Below are positions 26,368 through 35,817 of a DNA stretch of 58,892 nucleotides, piece after piece. Position numbers and translations under genes: made by a program. This DNA is from JAJFTV01 sp964426355. Lineage in GTDB: Bacteria; Chloroflexota; Anaerolineae; Anaerolineales; Anaerolineaceae. The notes below the pieces were generated by a model, which was not told the DNA's origin, did not search any database, and worked only from the letters and a program-made list of their open reading frames with translations. Position 1 is the first letter of the stretch, and each line of letters starts with the position of its first letter. The DNA lies in NCBI GenBank assembly GCA_964426355.1, contig CAYRRA010000003.1, positions 1 through 58,892 of the forward strand, read 5' to 3'.

Positions 26368-26983
26368 TTTTTCTCCACTATTTTAGAATGTGTTAGCTGA
26401 AACTTTTCTTGCTGTAACCAGTTTTTCTTATGGTAACCTCCTTTCGTACAATGACCTTAAATGCAAAGAGAAATCGATGGTAAGTGTACTGATAAAAGGT
26501 TGCATTGATACAAAGCAGGGGTCAGGATTAACTTATGAAACCAATAATGAAATTCGTTACAGTTACAGGCTTTATAAAAGCACGTGGGAAAGATTTAAAA
26601 CACCTGACGGGTTCATCCTGGAAATGACGATATGCGTTGTTAAATACCTGAGGTTTGGTGTAGATGGTTGTGAAGAGTTAATATGAAACAAGCAGCACCC
26701 TGTTCTCATATATCATATATTATACACTTAACATTCACATTCTTCAATGAATTTTGCGGATACAGAAGAAGATATCCGGCTCTGATAGAAATGAATGTTG
26801 GATGGGTTTTTCCCAGTTTTGCTCAGTATGCTATAATTTTTCCTGCTGCTTTCTGGCAGGCAATATTGTACCAACAATTACGCGTGGCGCAATTGCCTGT
26901 TAACAGAACGGATGCTATTGCGAAAAAGAGTACTTACCAGGCAGATGAATTTGTTTAGATGATGAGGATTGCAGGATACGCTT
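26368..26983. other. Divergent intergenic region between the peptide operon and secA
   Basis: The 616 bases hold the operon promoter on the minus strand (26719-26747) and a TATAAT on the plus strand (26832-26837) that may serve secA. The intervening 330 bases form the operon leader. It includes AAAGGAGGT on the minus strand (near 26438-26446) without a start codon at the proper place. Two short open frames (26390-26686 and 26683-26958, plus strand) lack ribosome-binding sites and recognisable motifs and are probably not genes. I recognise no riboswitch. Confidence 0.6.
26719..26747 (-). promoter_or_regulatory. Promoter of the peptide-transport operon
   Basis: On the minus strand TTGAAG (26742-26747) and a perfect TATAAT (26719-26724) are separated by exactly 17 bases. 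This implies a leader of about 340 bases before the binding-protein gene. Confidence 0.65.
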
Positions 26984-29900
26984 ATGTTTAAGAATATTAT
27001 TCGCGCCCTGGGGGGTGACCCCCATAAGCGAGAAATTGAACGTCTTGTTGGAACCGTTGTTGAGCAGGTAAACCAGCTGGAAGAAGCCTATGAGAAGCTG
27101 ACCGACCAGCAGTTATTGGCAAAAACTCCTGAGTTTAGAAAGCGGCTGGTTGAGGGCGAAAGCCTGGATGACCTGCTGCCAGAAGCTTTTGCTGCGGTAC
27201 GGGAAGCCAGTAAACGCACGCTGGGACTGCGGCACTACGATGTGCAACTAATCTGTGGTTCGGTGCTGCATCACGGAAAGATTGCCGAGATGCGTACCGG
27301 TGAAGGTAAGACGCTGGCTGCCACGCTTCCGCTTTACCTGAATGCGCTGGAAGGTAAGGGCGTGCACCTGGTTACGGTGAACGATTACCTCGCCCGTCGC
27401 GATGCGCGCTGGATGGCGCCGATTTTTACCATGCTGGGGATGAAAGTAGGCGTCCTGCAAATGGCATCGCGCACCGATGGCGCAAAAAAAGCGTTCCTGG
27501 TTGACCTTGATCGCCCTTCTCCGCATGAAGACCGGGACCAACTGGTATTGGTCCCACGCAAAGAGGCGTATGATGCCGATATCACCTATGGCACCAACAA
27601 CGAATTCGGTTTTGATTATCTGCGTGATAACCAGGCAATTCGCAAGGAAGATCGTGTGCAGCGCGGGCATCATTATGTCATCATTGATGAGGTAGACAAT
27701 ATCCTGATCGATGAAGCTCGCACTCCGCTGATTATTTCGGGACCGGCTTCAGATGATACCGAGTGGTACTTGCGCATGGCGCAAGTGGTTGAACGGCTGC
27801 GCCCTGAGGACTATGAGGTCTCTGAACGAGACCGCAACGTATCTCTGACCGAGGTGGGTGAAATGCACGTGGAGGAGCTTCTTGACACGCCCCTGCGCGA
27901 CCCGGAGCGCCCTGAGGACATTACCCCCGAACAGGCGCGCATCCTGGGGTACCTGGAGCAATCCCTGCGTGCAAAACACTTATTCAAACGGAATAAAGAT
28001 TACCTGGTGCAATCCGGGCGAGTCATCATCATCGACGCATCGACAGGGCGTATGATGCCCGGCAGGCGCTGGTCTGAGGGGCTGCATCAAGCTGTGGAAG
28101 CTAAAGAAGGCGTGAAGGTCAATCCTGAGAACGTCACCTACGCTACCATCACCTTGCAGAATTATTACCGTATGTACGAGAAGCTGTCCGGTATGACCGG
28201 TACCGCGCTAACCGAAGCGGAAGAGTTTTTCAAGATTTATAAGCTGGAGGTCATGGCGATCCCCACCAACCTTGAGTTTATCATTTCCAGACCCGAATCC
28301 GCCCTGGCTGAAACCAAAGCCAAAGACGAGCAAGGGTATGAATATCATTATTATGCCCGTAAAGATGACCCGCAAAAAACGCCCATTTATTGGAAACGCA
28401 AAGACTATACCGATGTGGTTTACAGAACAACCGAAGCCAAGCTGCGCGCGATTGCTCAAGAAGTGGTTTCCCTGCACGTCATCGGTCGCCCGCAGTTGGT
28501 TGGTACGACTTCGGTGGAGAACTCCGAAACGCTATCGCGCAGGCTGCAATCCAAAGCAATTCGCACTCTTATGCAGGTTTTGCTCATCCGGCAGCTCTGG
28601 TTGGAAAAGAACAACAAAGATTTTCTGGATCGTTCGGTTCCGGCTCTGGCAGCCTTGAATGAATCGATTGACGAACTGAACCCTGGGAAACTGCGCAACC
28701 TGGCGCGCGACCTGGAACTTTCTTTTTCGATGAACCTGGAAGATCCCGAGAACGTCGACCGGCTCCTGAATTTACTTGGTTTGGCTGAGGAACACCGCCA
28801 GCGGCTGCTGGATGTGTTAAAAGGCGGGGTTCCCCACATGGTTTTAAATGCTCGCAACCACGCTGAAGAGTCTCAAATGATCGAACGCGCCGGTGCTTTT
28901 GGCGCGGTGACAATTGCGACCAACATGGCGGGACGCGGTGTGGATATTAAGTTGGGCGGTGAATTGAAGGAAAGGGTCTTAAAAGACGTTGCGCTTGTGC
29001 TTGAAAATTTGGGAAAAGACCCCTATGAACTGGACATGGATCAGCGCTTTGCCATTCTGGAGAAGGTTCCGGTGGACCAAATAAGCGTGGTGCGTGTAGG
29101 GTCAATAAAGGAATTTATTGAGCATGCCCGGGATATGGAGAAGGTGAAATCCCTGGGCGGGCTGCATGTGATTGGCTCTGAACGGTATGAGGCGCGCCGC
29201 ATTGATAACCAGCTTCGCGGTCGCGCTGCCCGCCAGGGCGACCCCGGCTCCTCCCGTTACTATCTCTCACTGGAGGATGACCTGATGCGTTTGTTCGGCG
29301 GGCAACAGGTCGAGAGTCTGTGGGGGCGTGTGTTTGCAGATGACAGCCAGCCAATGGAGATGAGACTACTGGGAAGGATTGTTGAACAATCGCAAGAACG
29401 GGTTGAGGGTGCCAACTTTGACGCCCGCAAGCATGTTCTTGAATATGATGATGTGCTGAATGAACAGCGCAAACGGATTTATGCGCAACGCGACCGCGCT
29501 TTTGAGAAGGATGATCTCAGCGAAGATGTCCTCGATATGCTGCGCAGCGAGCTCCAAAGGCGCATCCAGTCCGGGATGAACGATGAAGAAGGTCCGTGGA
29601 AATTAGTGGCATTTTTGGAACAGGTTCAGCCGTCGTTTGATTATGAAGGCATTGTTTACCCTTCATTTTCGGTCCGGCTTTTAATTGAGGAAATTAAAGA
29701 ACGAATGAAGGGTCAGCAGGTGACGGTGGAGAGTCTGCGGGCGGTTGTGCTGGATATCGCTGAACGCGCCCTGCATGCCCGCCAGGAACATTTCCTCCGT
29801 GGAACGCAGCGTATGCTGGATGGTGCAGAGGCGAACCTGAAAATCCAACAAGCCGAACGATACGATACGTTGGATGCCTTTCTGGAAAGCCTGAAAGATT

Positions 29901-31033
29901 CGGAGGAAGGCGCTGGTATTCCCAGCAGCGGTGAGCTGTTGAACCAACTCTCCGAAAGCTTTCGAATTCCGCTTAAACTGAGCGGCAGTGAATTACGACG
30001 GCTGATGGATGGGGATGACGAAATTGAGGAAATGCTGCGTTCGCAAATCGAGAACCACCTTCTGGCAATCAACGTCAAGCGGGTAACAGGGTCATTGGAA
30101 CATCGCCTGGGTGAAGACCTGGGGATTGACCCTGCCGATTTGCAGGGACAGCCCTGGGAAGATGTCCATGATCGTATTCTGGATGAGGTTGAGGGAAAAT
30201 TTGCCAGGGATGACGAGCGTCTGTTGGGCAAAGAGGGTCAAATAACCGCAGATGTGGATGCAATTTTGGCAAAAATTGCCAATAACTTGATGGATGAACG
30301 CAACCTGATTTCTTTGTTGATGATGCTCACGTTGGGTTCGCGCATGGAGTTTGACCGCAAAACGCATGAGCGCCGAACTCAACGTTACACCCGCCTGACT
30401 TATACCTACCTGGTTGCGAAATTGATGGAAGATTATTCTCCTGCTGAAGCGACGGAGAAAATCCTCTCACACCTGGAGCAGGGTTTGCGTGTGCTGGAAA
30501 TCCTGCGCGGCGTGATGGAATGGCAGCGCATCCAACGCAGTGAAATCACCCTGAACCAGTTGGAAAACGCAGTTCTCTCTCAGTTGAGTGGGAAATGGGG
30601 ACAGGAACGTTTTGAGGAAGTGGTCAATTCTCCGTTGAGCGTGTTGGATCCGCAAGAACAAACGGATTTACGCACCATTCTGGGTCGCAGGCTGCAGAAC
30701 GAAGCTTACCGTGAGATCCTGGTGATGGTGATTTCAAGGCAGTGGGTTGAATACCTGACGCAAATTGAAGCGCTGCGCGTGTCGATTGGGATGGAAGCGT
30801 ATGCGCAGCGAGACCCGCTGGTGCAGTATAAGTCGCAGGCGTCCACTTTGTTCCAGGAATTGATGGGTGAAATCCGGATGGGCGTCATCAGCCGGTTGTT
30901 CACTTATCATCCGCGCAAAGACGCTGGCGTCTCGATTGAGCGAGAGCGCATATCTGAAGGAGTGTCTCAATCTGATGATGAGATTGTGTCCGAGAACAAT
31001 AAGAGCAGCAAGAAGCGGCGCAAACGCCATTAG
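26984..31033 (+). CDS. secA: Preprotein translocase subunit SecA, extended form
   Basis: SecA drives proteins through SecYEG using ATP. Core motifs are intact: Walker A EMRTGEGKTLAATL (~103), VIIDEVDNILIDEAR and TNMAGRGVDIKLGG. At 1349 aa it is about 450 aa longer than E. coli SecA. Extra sequence lies in the first nucleotide-binding domain (~20 aa after VLQM), in the second (~75 aa between ~527 and 617), and mostly (~300 aa) in the helical region between LEYDDVLNEQRKRIY (~815) and QWVEYLTQIEALRV (~1253). The C-terminal Cys-rich zinc motif is absent; the tail is basic (KKRRKRH). The ATG at 26984 follows GCAGGA. Confidence 0.95.
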   Translation: MFKNIIRALGGDPHKREIERLVGTVVEQVNQLEEAYEKLTDQQLLAKTPEFRKRLVEGESLDDLLPEAFAAVREASKRTLGLRHYDVQLICGSVLHHGKIAEMRTGEGKTLAATLPLYLNALEGKGVHLVTVNDYLARRDARWMAPIFTMLGMKVGVLQMASRTDGAKKAFLVDLDRPSPHEDRDQLVLVPRKEAYDADITYGTNNEFGFDYLRDNQAIRKEDRVQRGHHYVIIDEVDNILIDEARTPLIISGPASDDTEWYLRMAQVVERLRPEDYEVSERDRNVSLTEVGEMHVEELLDTPLRDPERPEDITPEQARILGYLEQSLRAKHLFKRNKDYLVQSGRVIIIDASTGRMMPGRRWSEGLHQAVEAKEGVKVNPENVTYATITLQNYYRMYEKLSGMTGTALTEAEEFFKIYKLEVMAIPTNLEFIISRPESALAETKAKDEQGYEYHYYARKDDPQKTPIYWKRKDYTDVVYRTTEAKLRAIAQEVVSLHVIGRPQLVGTTSVENSETLSRRLQSKAIRTLMQVLLIRQLWLEKNNKDFLDRSVPALAALNESIDELNPGKLRNLARDLELSFSMNLEDPENVDRLLNLLGLAEEHRQRLLDVLKGGVPHMVLNARNHAEESQMIERAGAFGAVTIATNMAGRGVDIKLGGELKERVLKDVALVLENLGKDPYELDMDQRFAILEKVPVDQISVVRVGSIKEFIEHARDMEKVKSLGGLHVIGSERYEARRIDNQLRGRAARQGDPGSSRYYLSLEDDLMRLFGGQQVESLWGRVFADDSQPMEMRLLGRIVEQSQERVEGANFDARKHVLEYDDVLNEQRKRIYAQRDRAFEKDDLSEDVLDMLRSELQRRIQSGMNDEEGPWKLVAFLEQVQPSFDYEGIVYPSFSVRLLIEEIKERMKGQQVTVESLRAVVLDIAERALHARQEHFLRGTQRMLDGAEANLKIQQAERYDTLDAFLESLKDSEEGAGIPSSGELLNQLSESFRIPLKLSGSELRRLMDGDDEIEEMLRSQIENHLLAINVKRVTGSLEHRLGEDLGIDPADLQGQPWEDVHDRILDEVEGKFARDDERLLGKEGQITADVDAILAKIANNLMDERNLISLLMMLTLGSRMEFDRKTHERRTQRYTRLTYTYLVAKLMEDYSPAEATEKILSHLEQGLRVLEILRGVMEWQRIQRSEITLNQLENAVLSQLSGKWGQERFEEVVNSPLSVLDPQEQTDLRTILGRRLQNEAYREILVMVISRQWVEYLTQIEALRVSIGMEAYAQRDPLVQYKSQASTLFQELMGEIRMGVISRLFTYHPRKDAGVSIERERISEGVSQSDDEIVSENNKSSKKRRKRH

Positions 31034-31067
31034 CCCTGGCGTTTACTCCCTGACAAAGCATTGAAAT

Positions 31068-31099
31068 GACCTTTTTTCTTGTAAAAAAGGTCTATTTTT
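31068..31099 (+). terminator. Intrinsic terminator of secA
   Basis: GACCTTTTTT pairs with AAAAAAGGTC (10 bp, 5-base loop), followed by TATTTTT. Confidence 0.8.
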
Positions 31100-31120
31100 A
31101 ATGATATTAATTTCGATGGG

Positions 31121-31149
31121 TTGTCAAGAACTTGAAACACCTTTATAAT
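31121..31149 (+). promoter_or_regulatory. Strong sigma-70-type promoter of the S1-repeat gene
   Basis: TTGTCA (31121-31126), 17-base spacer, then a perfect TATAAT (31144-31149). It lies between the secA terminator and the gene, and rules out a translation start at 31148. Confidence 0.8.
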
Positions 31150-31183
31150 GTGTAGTATATTAAAACCCGGAGATATCGAACGT

Positions 31184-32509
31184 ATGGATCAAAACGCCGC
31201 CCAACTTGGGAAGGGGGAACATCCCGAGCCCGAAAAGAAAGCCAGCGCGAATGCTGAGAATGACAATAACATGGCTTCTTTATTAGCACAGGAAGGAGTC
31301 GAAATTGACTTTCCTCAACAAGGTGAAACACGTACAGGTGTGGTAGCCTCCATTTCCCAGGGACAAATCCTGGTCAGTGTAGGTACGAAATCTGAAGGTG
31401 TCATCAGTGGAAAGGAATTCGATGCGATTCCTCCTGAAGAATTAAATGAGTTGAAAATCGGACAGGAAATACCGGTTTTCGTTATCAACCCCGAGGATCA
31501 AAACGGGAACCTGGTTCTGTCTTATGTGCGTGCTCGCGAAGAAGCAGCATGGCTGAAGGCAGAAGAAATGTTGGAATCCAAGGAATCTTTTTCAAGCAAG
31601 ATTATTGGTTACAACAAGGGTGGACTATTGGTTCCCATGGAAACACTGCGTGGATTTGTCCCGGCTTCTCAAATCAGTCTTTCCCGGCGTGTTGCCTTAG
31701 GCAGCGGAGCCCCGGAAGAGCGATGGGGCAAATTTGTCGGTGAAGACATTGATGTTTGTATCATTGAAGTAGACCGCAACCGGCGGCGGTTGATCCTTTC
31801 TGAACGTGCAGCCAGTACCGATACCCGTGAGACCATTAAAGATAAAGTGATCGATGAACTGGAAGAAGGCATGGTGCGTACTGGGCGTGTGACCAGCCTG
31901 GCAGATTTTGGTGCTTTCGTCAATATCAACGGCGCTGATGGCTTGGTACACCTTTCTGAAATTTCTTGGGACCGCATTGCAAACCCAAGTGAAGTTTTGA
32001 GCGTTGGTCAAGAGGTTAAGGTCAAGGTGATTAGCGTTGACCGTGAAAAGAAACGCATCGGGTTGTCAATTCGCCAACTGCAGGAAGACCCGCTTGTCAA
32101 GAAATTGGAACATTACAAAAAAGGTCAACTGGTTGAAGGCGCCATCACCCGCCTGACCAAGTTTGGTGCTTTTGCCCGCCTTGAGGACGATGTGGAAGGT
32201 TTGATCCACATTTCAGAAATCAGCGAGAAACGTATTGAACACCCCAAGGAAGTGCTGCATGAAGGCGATGTGCTCACCCTGCGTGTAATCAAGGTTGACC
32301 CCTCCAACCATCGGGTTGGCTTGAGCCTGCGGCGCGTTGACTCTCTGGCGTATGCCGATATGGACTGGCAGTCGCTCCTGGATGAAGATATACTGGATCA
32401 TATCGAAGAGGAAGAGCCACAATCTGAAGAAAGCGATATGGTTGAGGAACCCGTTGTGGAAGAAACCGAGCCGGAAGTAGAACCCGGTGAGGAAGAAAAA
32501 GCGGAATAA
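31184..32509 (+). CDS. rpsA: S1 RNA-binding domain protein (ribosomal protein S1-like)
   Basis: The 441-aa protein has four S1 repeats: about residues 45-115, 130-200, 215-290 and 300-375. The last two are the most canonical (VTSLADFGAFVNI...GLVHLSEIS and ITRLTKFGAFARL...GLIHISEIS). The tail is very acidic (Glu-rich, last ~50 residues). This is the short S1 type found in many non-proteobacteria, which helps mRNA binding at the ribosome. The ATG at 31184 is about 28 bases after the predicted transcription start and has GGAG upstream. Confidence 0.9.
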   Translation: MDQNAAQLGKGEHPEPEKKASANAENDNNMASLLAQEGVEIDFPQQGETRTGVVASISQGQILVSVGTKSEGVISGKEFDAIPPEELNELKIGQEIPVFVINPEDQNGNLVLSYVRAREEAAWLKAEEMLESKESFSSKIIGYNKGGLLVPMETLRGFVPASQISLSRRVALGSGAPEERWGKFVGEDIDVCIIEVDRNRRRLILSERAASTDTRETIKDKVIDELEEGMVRTGRVTSLADFGAFVNINGADGLVHLSEISWDRIANPSEVLSVGQEVKVKVISVDREKKRIGLSIRQLQEDPLVKKLEHYKKGQLVEGAITRLTKFGAFARLEDDVEGLIHISEISEKRIEHPKEVLHEGDVLTLRVIKVDPSNHRVGLSLRRVDSLAYADMDWQSLLDEDILDHIEEEEPQSEESDMVEEPVVEETEPEVEPGEEEKAE

Positions 32510-32535
32510 CCTGTTTCGCACATCAGAAAACATGC

Positions 32536-32574
32536 CTGCCCACCGGAAAGTAGAAATTCGGTGGGCAGACTTTT
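32536..32574 (+). terminator. Intrinsic terminator of the S1-repeat gene
   Basis: A perfect 10-bp stem CTGCCCACCG/CGGTGGGCAG with a 13-base loop is followed by ACTTTT. Confidence 0.8.
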
Positions 32575-32593
32575 AGAAAATGCAATAAAAGGG

Positions 32594-32635
32594 TATACTT
32601 TATAAAGTGTTGAGTCGTTTACCGGTAATTACCGG
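32594..32635 (+). promoter_or_regulatory. -10 box and 14-base palindrome upstream of a membrane protein gene
   Basis: TATACT (32594-32599) is followed at 32622-32635 by the perfect palindrome CCGGTAATTACCGG, which would lie at about +17 to +30 of the transcript and could be an operator. The gene starts at 32663. Confidence 0.45.
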
Positions 32636-32662
32636 GAAAATTCTGGAAAAGCAAATAACTGC

Positions 32663-33196
32663 ATGAACCAGGAAACAAAATCAGAGCCCCAACAAGACGC
32701 AAACGTAGTGCCAGAAGCGCGGGTTGAACAAAAACCCTATTCGCTCACGCGTATTCGTGTAGGGCTCATTCTCACTTTGATCGGGTTTGGCGTGTTTTTA
32801 CTCGGCGCGCGCCCCGGTATGTTTGGGTTAGACCGCAGCCCGGTGATTGGTTTTGTTCAAATTGCCGTGTTTATCATTGGTCTGGGGGTCATTTGTATCG
32901 GTGGCTATATCAGCTTGATGGCTTTATGGAAAAACCGTGCACCCAGCATTGCCGCAGACTTTGGGCTTCGTTTTGTCGCAACCGGCTATGTGGTGTGTGT
33001 ATTTAGTGGAATGGCGGATGTTTTTGGTTTTGGCAGCCATGCTTTGCCTGATGTGCCGTATTTTGGTGCCTGGCAGGCGAGCGGTGTGGTAATCGGTGAA
33101 ATGGTGATTGCCGTGGGTTTTCTTCTGTTGATCCCTTACCGGGTATTCGCACCGTATGATGCACGTACACAAAATCACGATACCCCCCCAGCTTAA
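32663..33196 (+). CDS. Membrane protein with four predicted helices, unknown function
   Basis: The 177-aa protein has a hydrophilic N-terminus of ~28 residues rich in Gln/Glu, then four hydrophobic segments (about 31-48, 62-86, 100-120 and 137-158) and a short polar tail. I do not recognise the family. The ribosome-binding site is weak (GGAAAAG). It is preceded by a TATACT box and a 14-base palindrome and followed 41 bases later by the M16 peptidase pair, which may be co-transcribed. Confidence 0.75.
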   Translation: MNQETKSEPQQDANVVPEARVEQKPYSLTRIRVGLILTLIGFGVFLLGARPGMFGLDRSPVIGFVQIAVFIIGLGVICIGGYISLMALWKNRAPSIAADFGLRFVATGYVVCVFSGMADVFGFGSHALPDVPYFGAWQASGVVIGEMVIAVGFLLLIPYRVFAPYDARTQNHDTPPA

Positions 33197-33237
33197 TCTC
33201 GTGTTTCAATCTAGAAAAAACCTCTTTGGAAGGAATT

Positions 33238-34515
33238 ATGACGATCTTCGAGCAGCTTGAAAATGGTTTAACCATTCATTTAAAAGAAATAGCGACTGCA
33301 CCCATTATCAGCCATTGGGTCTGGTATAGAGTGGGCTCTCGGAATGAGTTGCCCGGAAAAACCGGAATTTCCCATTGGGTCGAACACATGCAGTTCAAAG
33401 GTACGCCAAAGTATCCAGCCGGTGTTCTGGATAAGACCATCTCGCGTGAGGGCGGTTTGTGGAATGCCTTCACCAACCTGGATTGGACTGCGTATTTTCA
33501 GGTGATGCCTGCTGACAAAGTGGATATTGCACTGGATTTGGAAGCAGACCGCATGCAGAACAGCGTGTATGACCCGGACGAAGTCGAATCTGAACGGACG
33601 GTGATTTTGTCTGAACTGGAAGGAAATGAAAATGAACCGCTTTTTCGACTCAATACTGCCATTCAGGCGGCTGCGTTTGACCATCATCCCTATCATTACG
33701 AAGTAATTGGTGAAAGAGAAGATTTACTGGCAATTACACGCGATGACCTGTATCATCACTATCAGCGCCATTACGCGCCCAATAATGCGCTTATCACCAT
33801 TGCCGGTGATTTTGAGAGTGAGAAGATGCTTGCGCGTTTGAAGGAATTGTATGCAGGGGTACCTGCTGGACCCGCGGTTGCCCAGGGCATCCCTTTGGAG
33901 GATGAAATTTCATCTGAGCGCCGCGTAGAGGTAAACGGCGCCGGAGGGACGACCTATTTGCAGATTGCATATCGCGCCCCAGCCGGGGGTCATGCCGATT
34001 TCTTTGCTCTCACCGTTTTAGACAGCCTGCTCACCGGTCCGAGCAGTTTGAATATGTTTGGGGGCGGCGGCGTTAGCAATCGCACAAGCCGTTTGTACCG
34101 GGCATTGGTAGACCAGGATTTTGCCGTTGCAGTGAATGGCACCCTGCAAGCGACAGTAGACCCATATCTCTATTCCATCCTGGCGGTAGTACATCCAGAT
34201 CAGCAGGCTGAGGTTACATTGCAAAAACTGGATGAACAAATAGACCGTCTCCTGGATAATGAGGTAGACGAGCAGGAAATTCAACGGGCAGTGAAGCAGG
34301 CAAAAGCCCTTTTTGCTTACAGTTCAGAGAGTATTACTAACCAGGCATTCTGGTTGGGATATGCCAGGATGTTTGCAGATTATGAGTGGTTTATAAATTA
34401 TATTGATACCCTGGAGAAAATTACCCCAGCAGAACTGCTTGAAATTGCTCGGCGTTACCTCAACCCACAAAAACGGGTGGTGGGAATTTACCGGGCTGGC
34501 AATGGAGGCGAATGA
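33238..34515 (+). CDS. M16 family zinc peptidase, catalytic member
   Basis: This 425-aa pitrilysin-type peptidase has the inverted zinc motif HxxEH as HWVEH (residues 46-50), and the downstream Glu in ESERTVILSELEGNEN completes the site. It is likely cytosolic, as there is no signal peptide. AGGA lies 6 bases before the ATG at 33238. The stop overlaps the start of the next M16 gene (ATGA), so the two are made together, as in heterodimeric M16B peptidases. Confidence 0.92.
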   Translation: MTIFEQLENGLTIHLKEIATAPIISHWVWYRVGSRNELPGKTGISHWVEHMQFKGTPKYPAGVLDKTISREGGLWNAFTNLDWTAYFQVMPADKVDIALDLEADRMQNSVYDPDEVESERTVILSELEGNENEPLFRLNTAIQAAAFDHHPYHYEVIGEREDLLAITRDDLYHHYQRHYAPNNALITIAGDFESEKMLARLKELYAGVPAGPAVAQGIPLEDEISSERRVEVNGAGGTTYLQIAYRAPAGGHADFFALTVLDSLLTGPSSLNMFGGGGVSNRTSRLYRALVDQDFAVAVNGTLQATVDPYLYSILAVVHPDQQAEVTLQKLDEQIDRLLDNEVDEQEIQRAVKQAKALFAYSSESITNQAFWLGYARMFADYEWFINYIDTLEKITPAELLEIARRYLNPQKRVVGIYRAGNGGE

Positions 34516-35816
34516 TGAGCACTGCAAAGAATTCCTGGACGAGTATTCCCGGACCGGATGATATCCATCGCGTTGAGCTGAAAAACGGAGTTGTGGTGCT
34601 GGCGCGCGAGAATTTTTCCAGCCCATCGGTGGTCATCAATGGCTACCTGGGCGGCGGAAGTATGAATGACCCGGAAGACAAACTGGGGTTAGCGTTATTC
34701 ACCTCGCAGGCATTGATGCGTGGAACACAGGAGCATACCCAACAGGAAATTTTTGAACGGTTAGAAAGCGCTGGCGCCAGCCTGGGTTTCAGCGTTGGGG
34801 TTCATACTGCCACCTTCGGCGGGCGTGCCCTGGCTGAAGACCTGGGATTGTTATTGGAAACGCTGGAAGAATGCGTGCGCCGACCGGTTTTTCCCCAAGA
34901 TGAGATGGCGCGACTGCGCGCGCAACTCCTCACTTCGCTTGCCATCCGCGACCAGGATACGGAACAACAGGCATCTTTGACTTTTGAAAAACTGGTTTTT
35001 AAAGGTCATCCTTACGGTCGACCGGAAGATGGAACCACAGAAACGATGGGGCTGATCACTGCTGCCGATGCCGCTGATTTTCACAGGAAGTATTATTCGC
35101 CGCGTGGACTGGTAATTGTCGTGGTGGGCGCGTTGTCAGTGCGCCAGGCAGTTGATGCGGTTGAAAAAGTGTTCGGTGACTGGGAATCTTCCGAGCCGCC
35201 AGAGATGCCCGTTTTTCCAGATTTTCAGCGGATAACCACCATTGTCCGCCAGCATATCCCCATGCAAGATAAATACCAGGTTGACCTGGAGTTGGGCACC
35301 CTGGGACCATCACGGAAATCGGATGAGTACATGCCGCTTTCGCTCGGAAACCATATCCTGGGGCAGTTTGGTATGATGGGACGTATAGGCGAATCGGTTC
35401 GTGAACGAGCCGGATTGGCATATTATGCGGGTTCATCGGTAAACTCAGGGTTGTTGGGGGGATCCTGGGCGGTAACGGCAGGGGTTAACCCGGAGAATGT
35501 CGAAAAAGCGATTGATCTAATCCGCCAGGAACTGAAACGTTTTGTCGAAAAACCTGTAACGAGTGATGAAATCTCGGACAGTGTTTCCAACCTGGTTGGT
35601 CAGCTTCCGCTTTCACTGGAATCGAATGCCGGAGTAGCGAGCGCCCTGGTGCGGATGGAGCGTTTTGATCTCGGTTTGGACTATTTTCGCCGCTACCCGG
35701 ATTTGCTGCGCGCCATTCAACCAACAGATATTCTTCAGGCAGCCAGGCGTTGGTTGAACGTGGAGCACCTGGTTATCGCAAGTGCCGGTCCGCAACTGAA
35801 AGGTATGGGCGGGTGA
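34512..35816 (+). CDS. M16 family peptidase-like protein, non-catalytic partner
   Basis: The 434-aa protein has the M16 fold (VELKNGVVVLARENFSSPSV, HPYGRPEDGT) but the zinc motif is gone: the equivalent stretch reads LALFTSQALMRGT. It probably forms the closed clamshell with the catalytic subunit encoded just upstream, whose stop it overlaps by 4 bases. GGAGGCGA provides a ribosome-binding site; ATG codons at 34512 and 34515 are both possible. Confidence 0.9.
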   Translation: MMSTAKNSWTSIPGPDDIHRVELKNGVVVLARENFSSPSVVINGYLGGGSMNDPEDKLGLALFTSQALMRGTQEHTQQEIFERLESAGASLGFSVGVHTATFGGRALAEDLGLLLETLEECVRRPVFPQDEMARLRAQLLTSLAIRDQDTEQQASLTFEKLVFKGHPYGRPEDGTTETMGLITAADAADFHRKYYSPRGLVIVVVGALSVRQAVDAVEKVFGDWESSEPPEMPVFPDFQRITTIVRQHIPMQDKYQVDLELGTLGPSRKSDEYMPLSLGNHILGQFGMMGRIGESVRERAGLAYYAGSSVNSGLLGGSWAVTAGVNPENVEKAIDLIRQELKRFVEKPVTSDEISDSVSNLVGQLPLSLESNAGVASALVRMERFDLGLDYFRRYPDLLRAIQPTDILQAARRWLNVEHLVIASAGPQLKGMGG

Positions 35817-35817
35817 A

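Noticed and set aside
26390..26958. Two small open frames in the peptide operon-secA intergenic region
   Set aside because: No ribosome-binding sites, no hydrophobic or conserved pattern, and they overlap the promoter zone.
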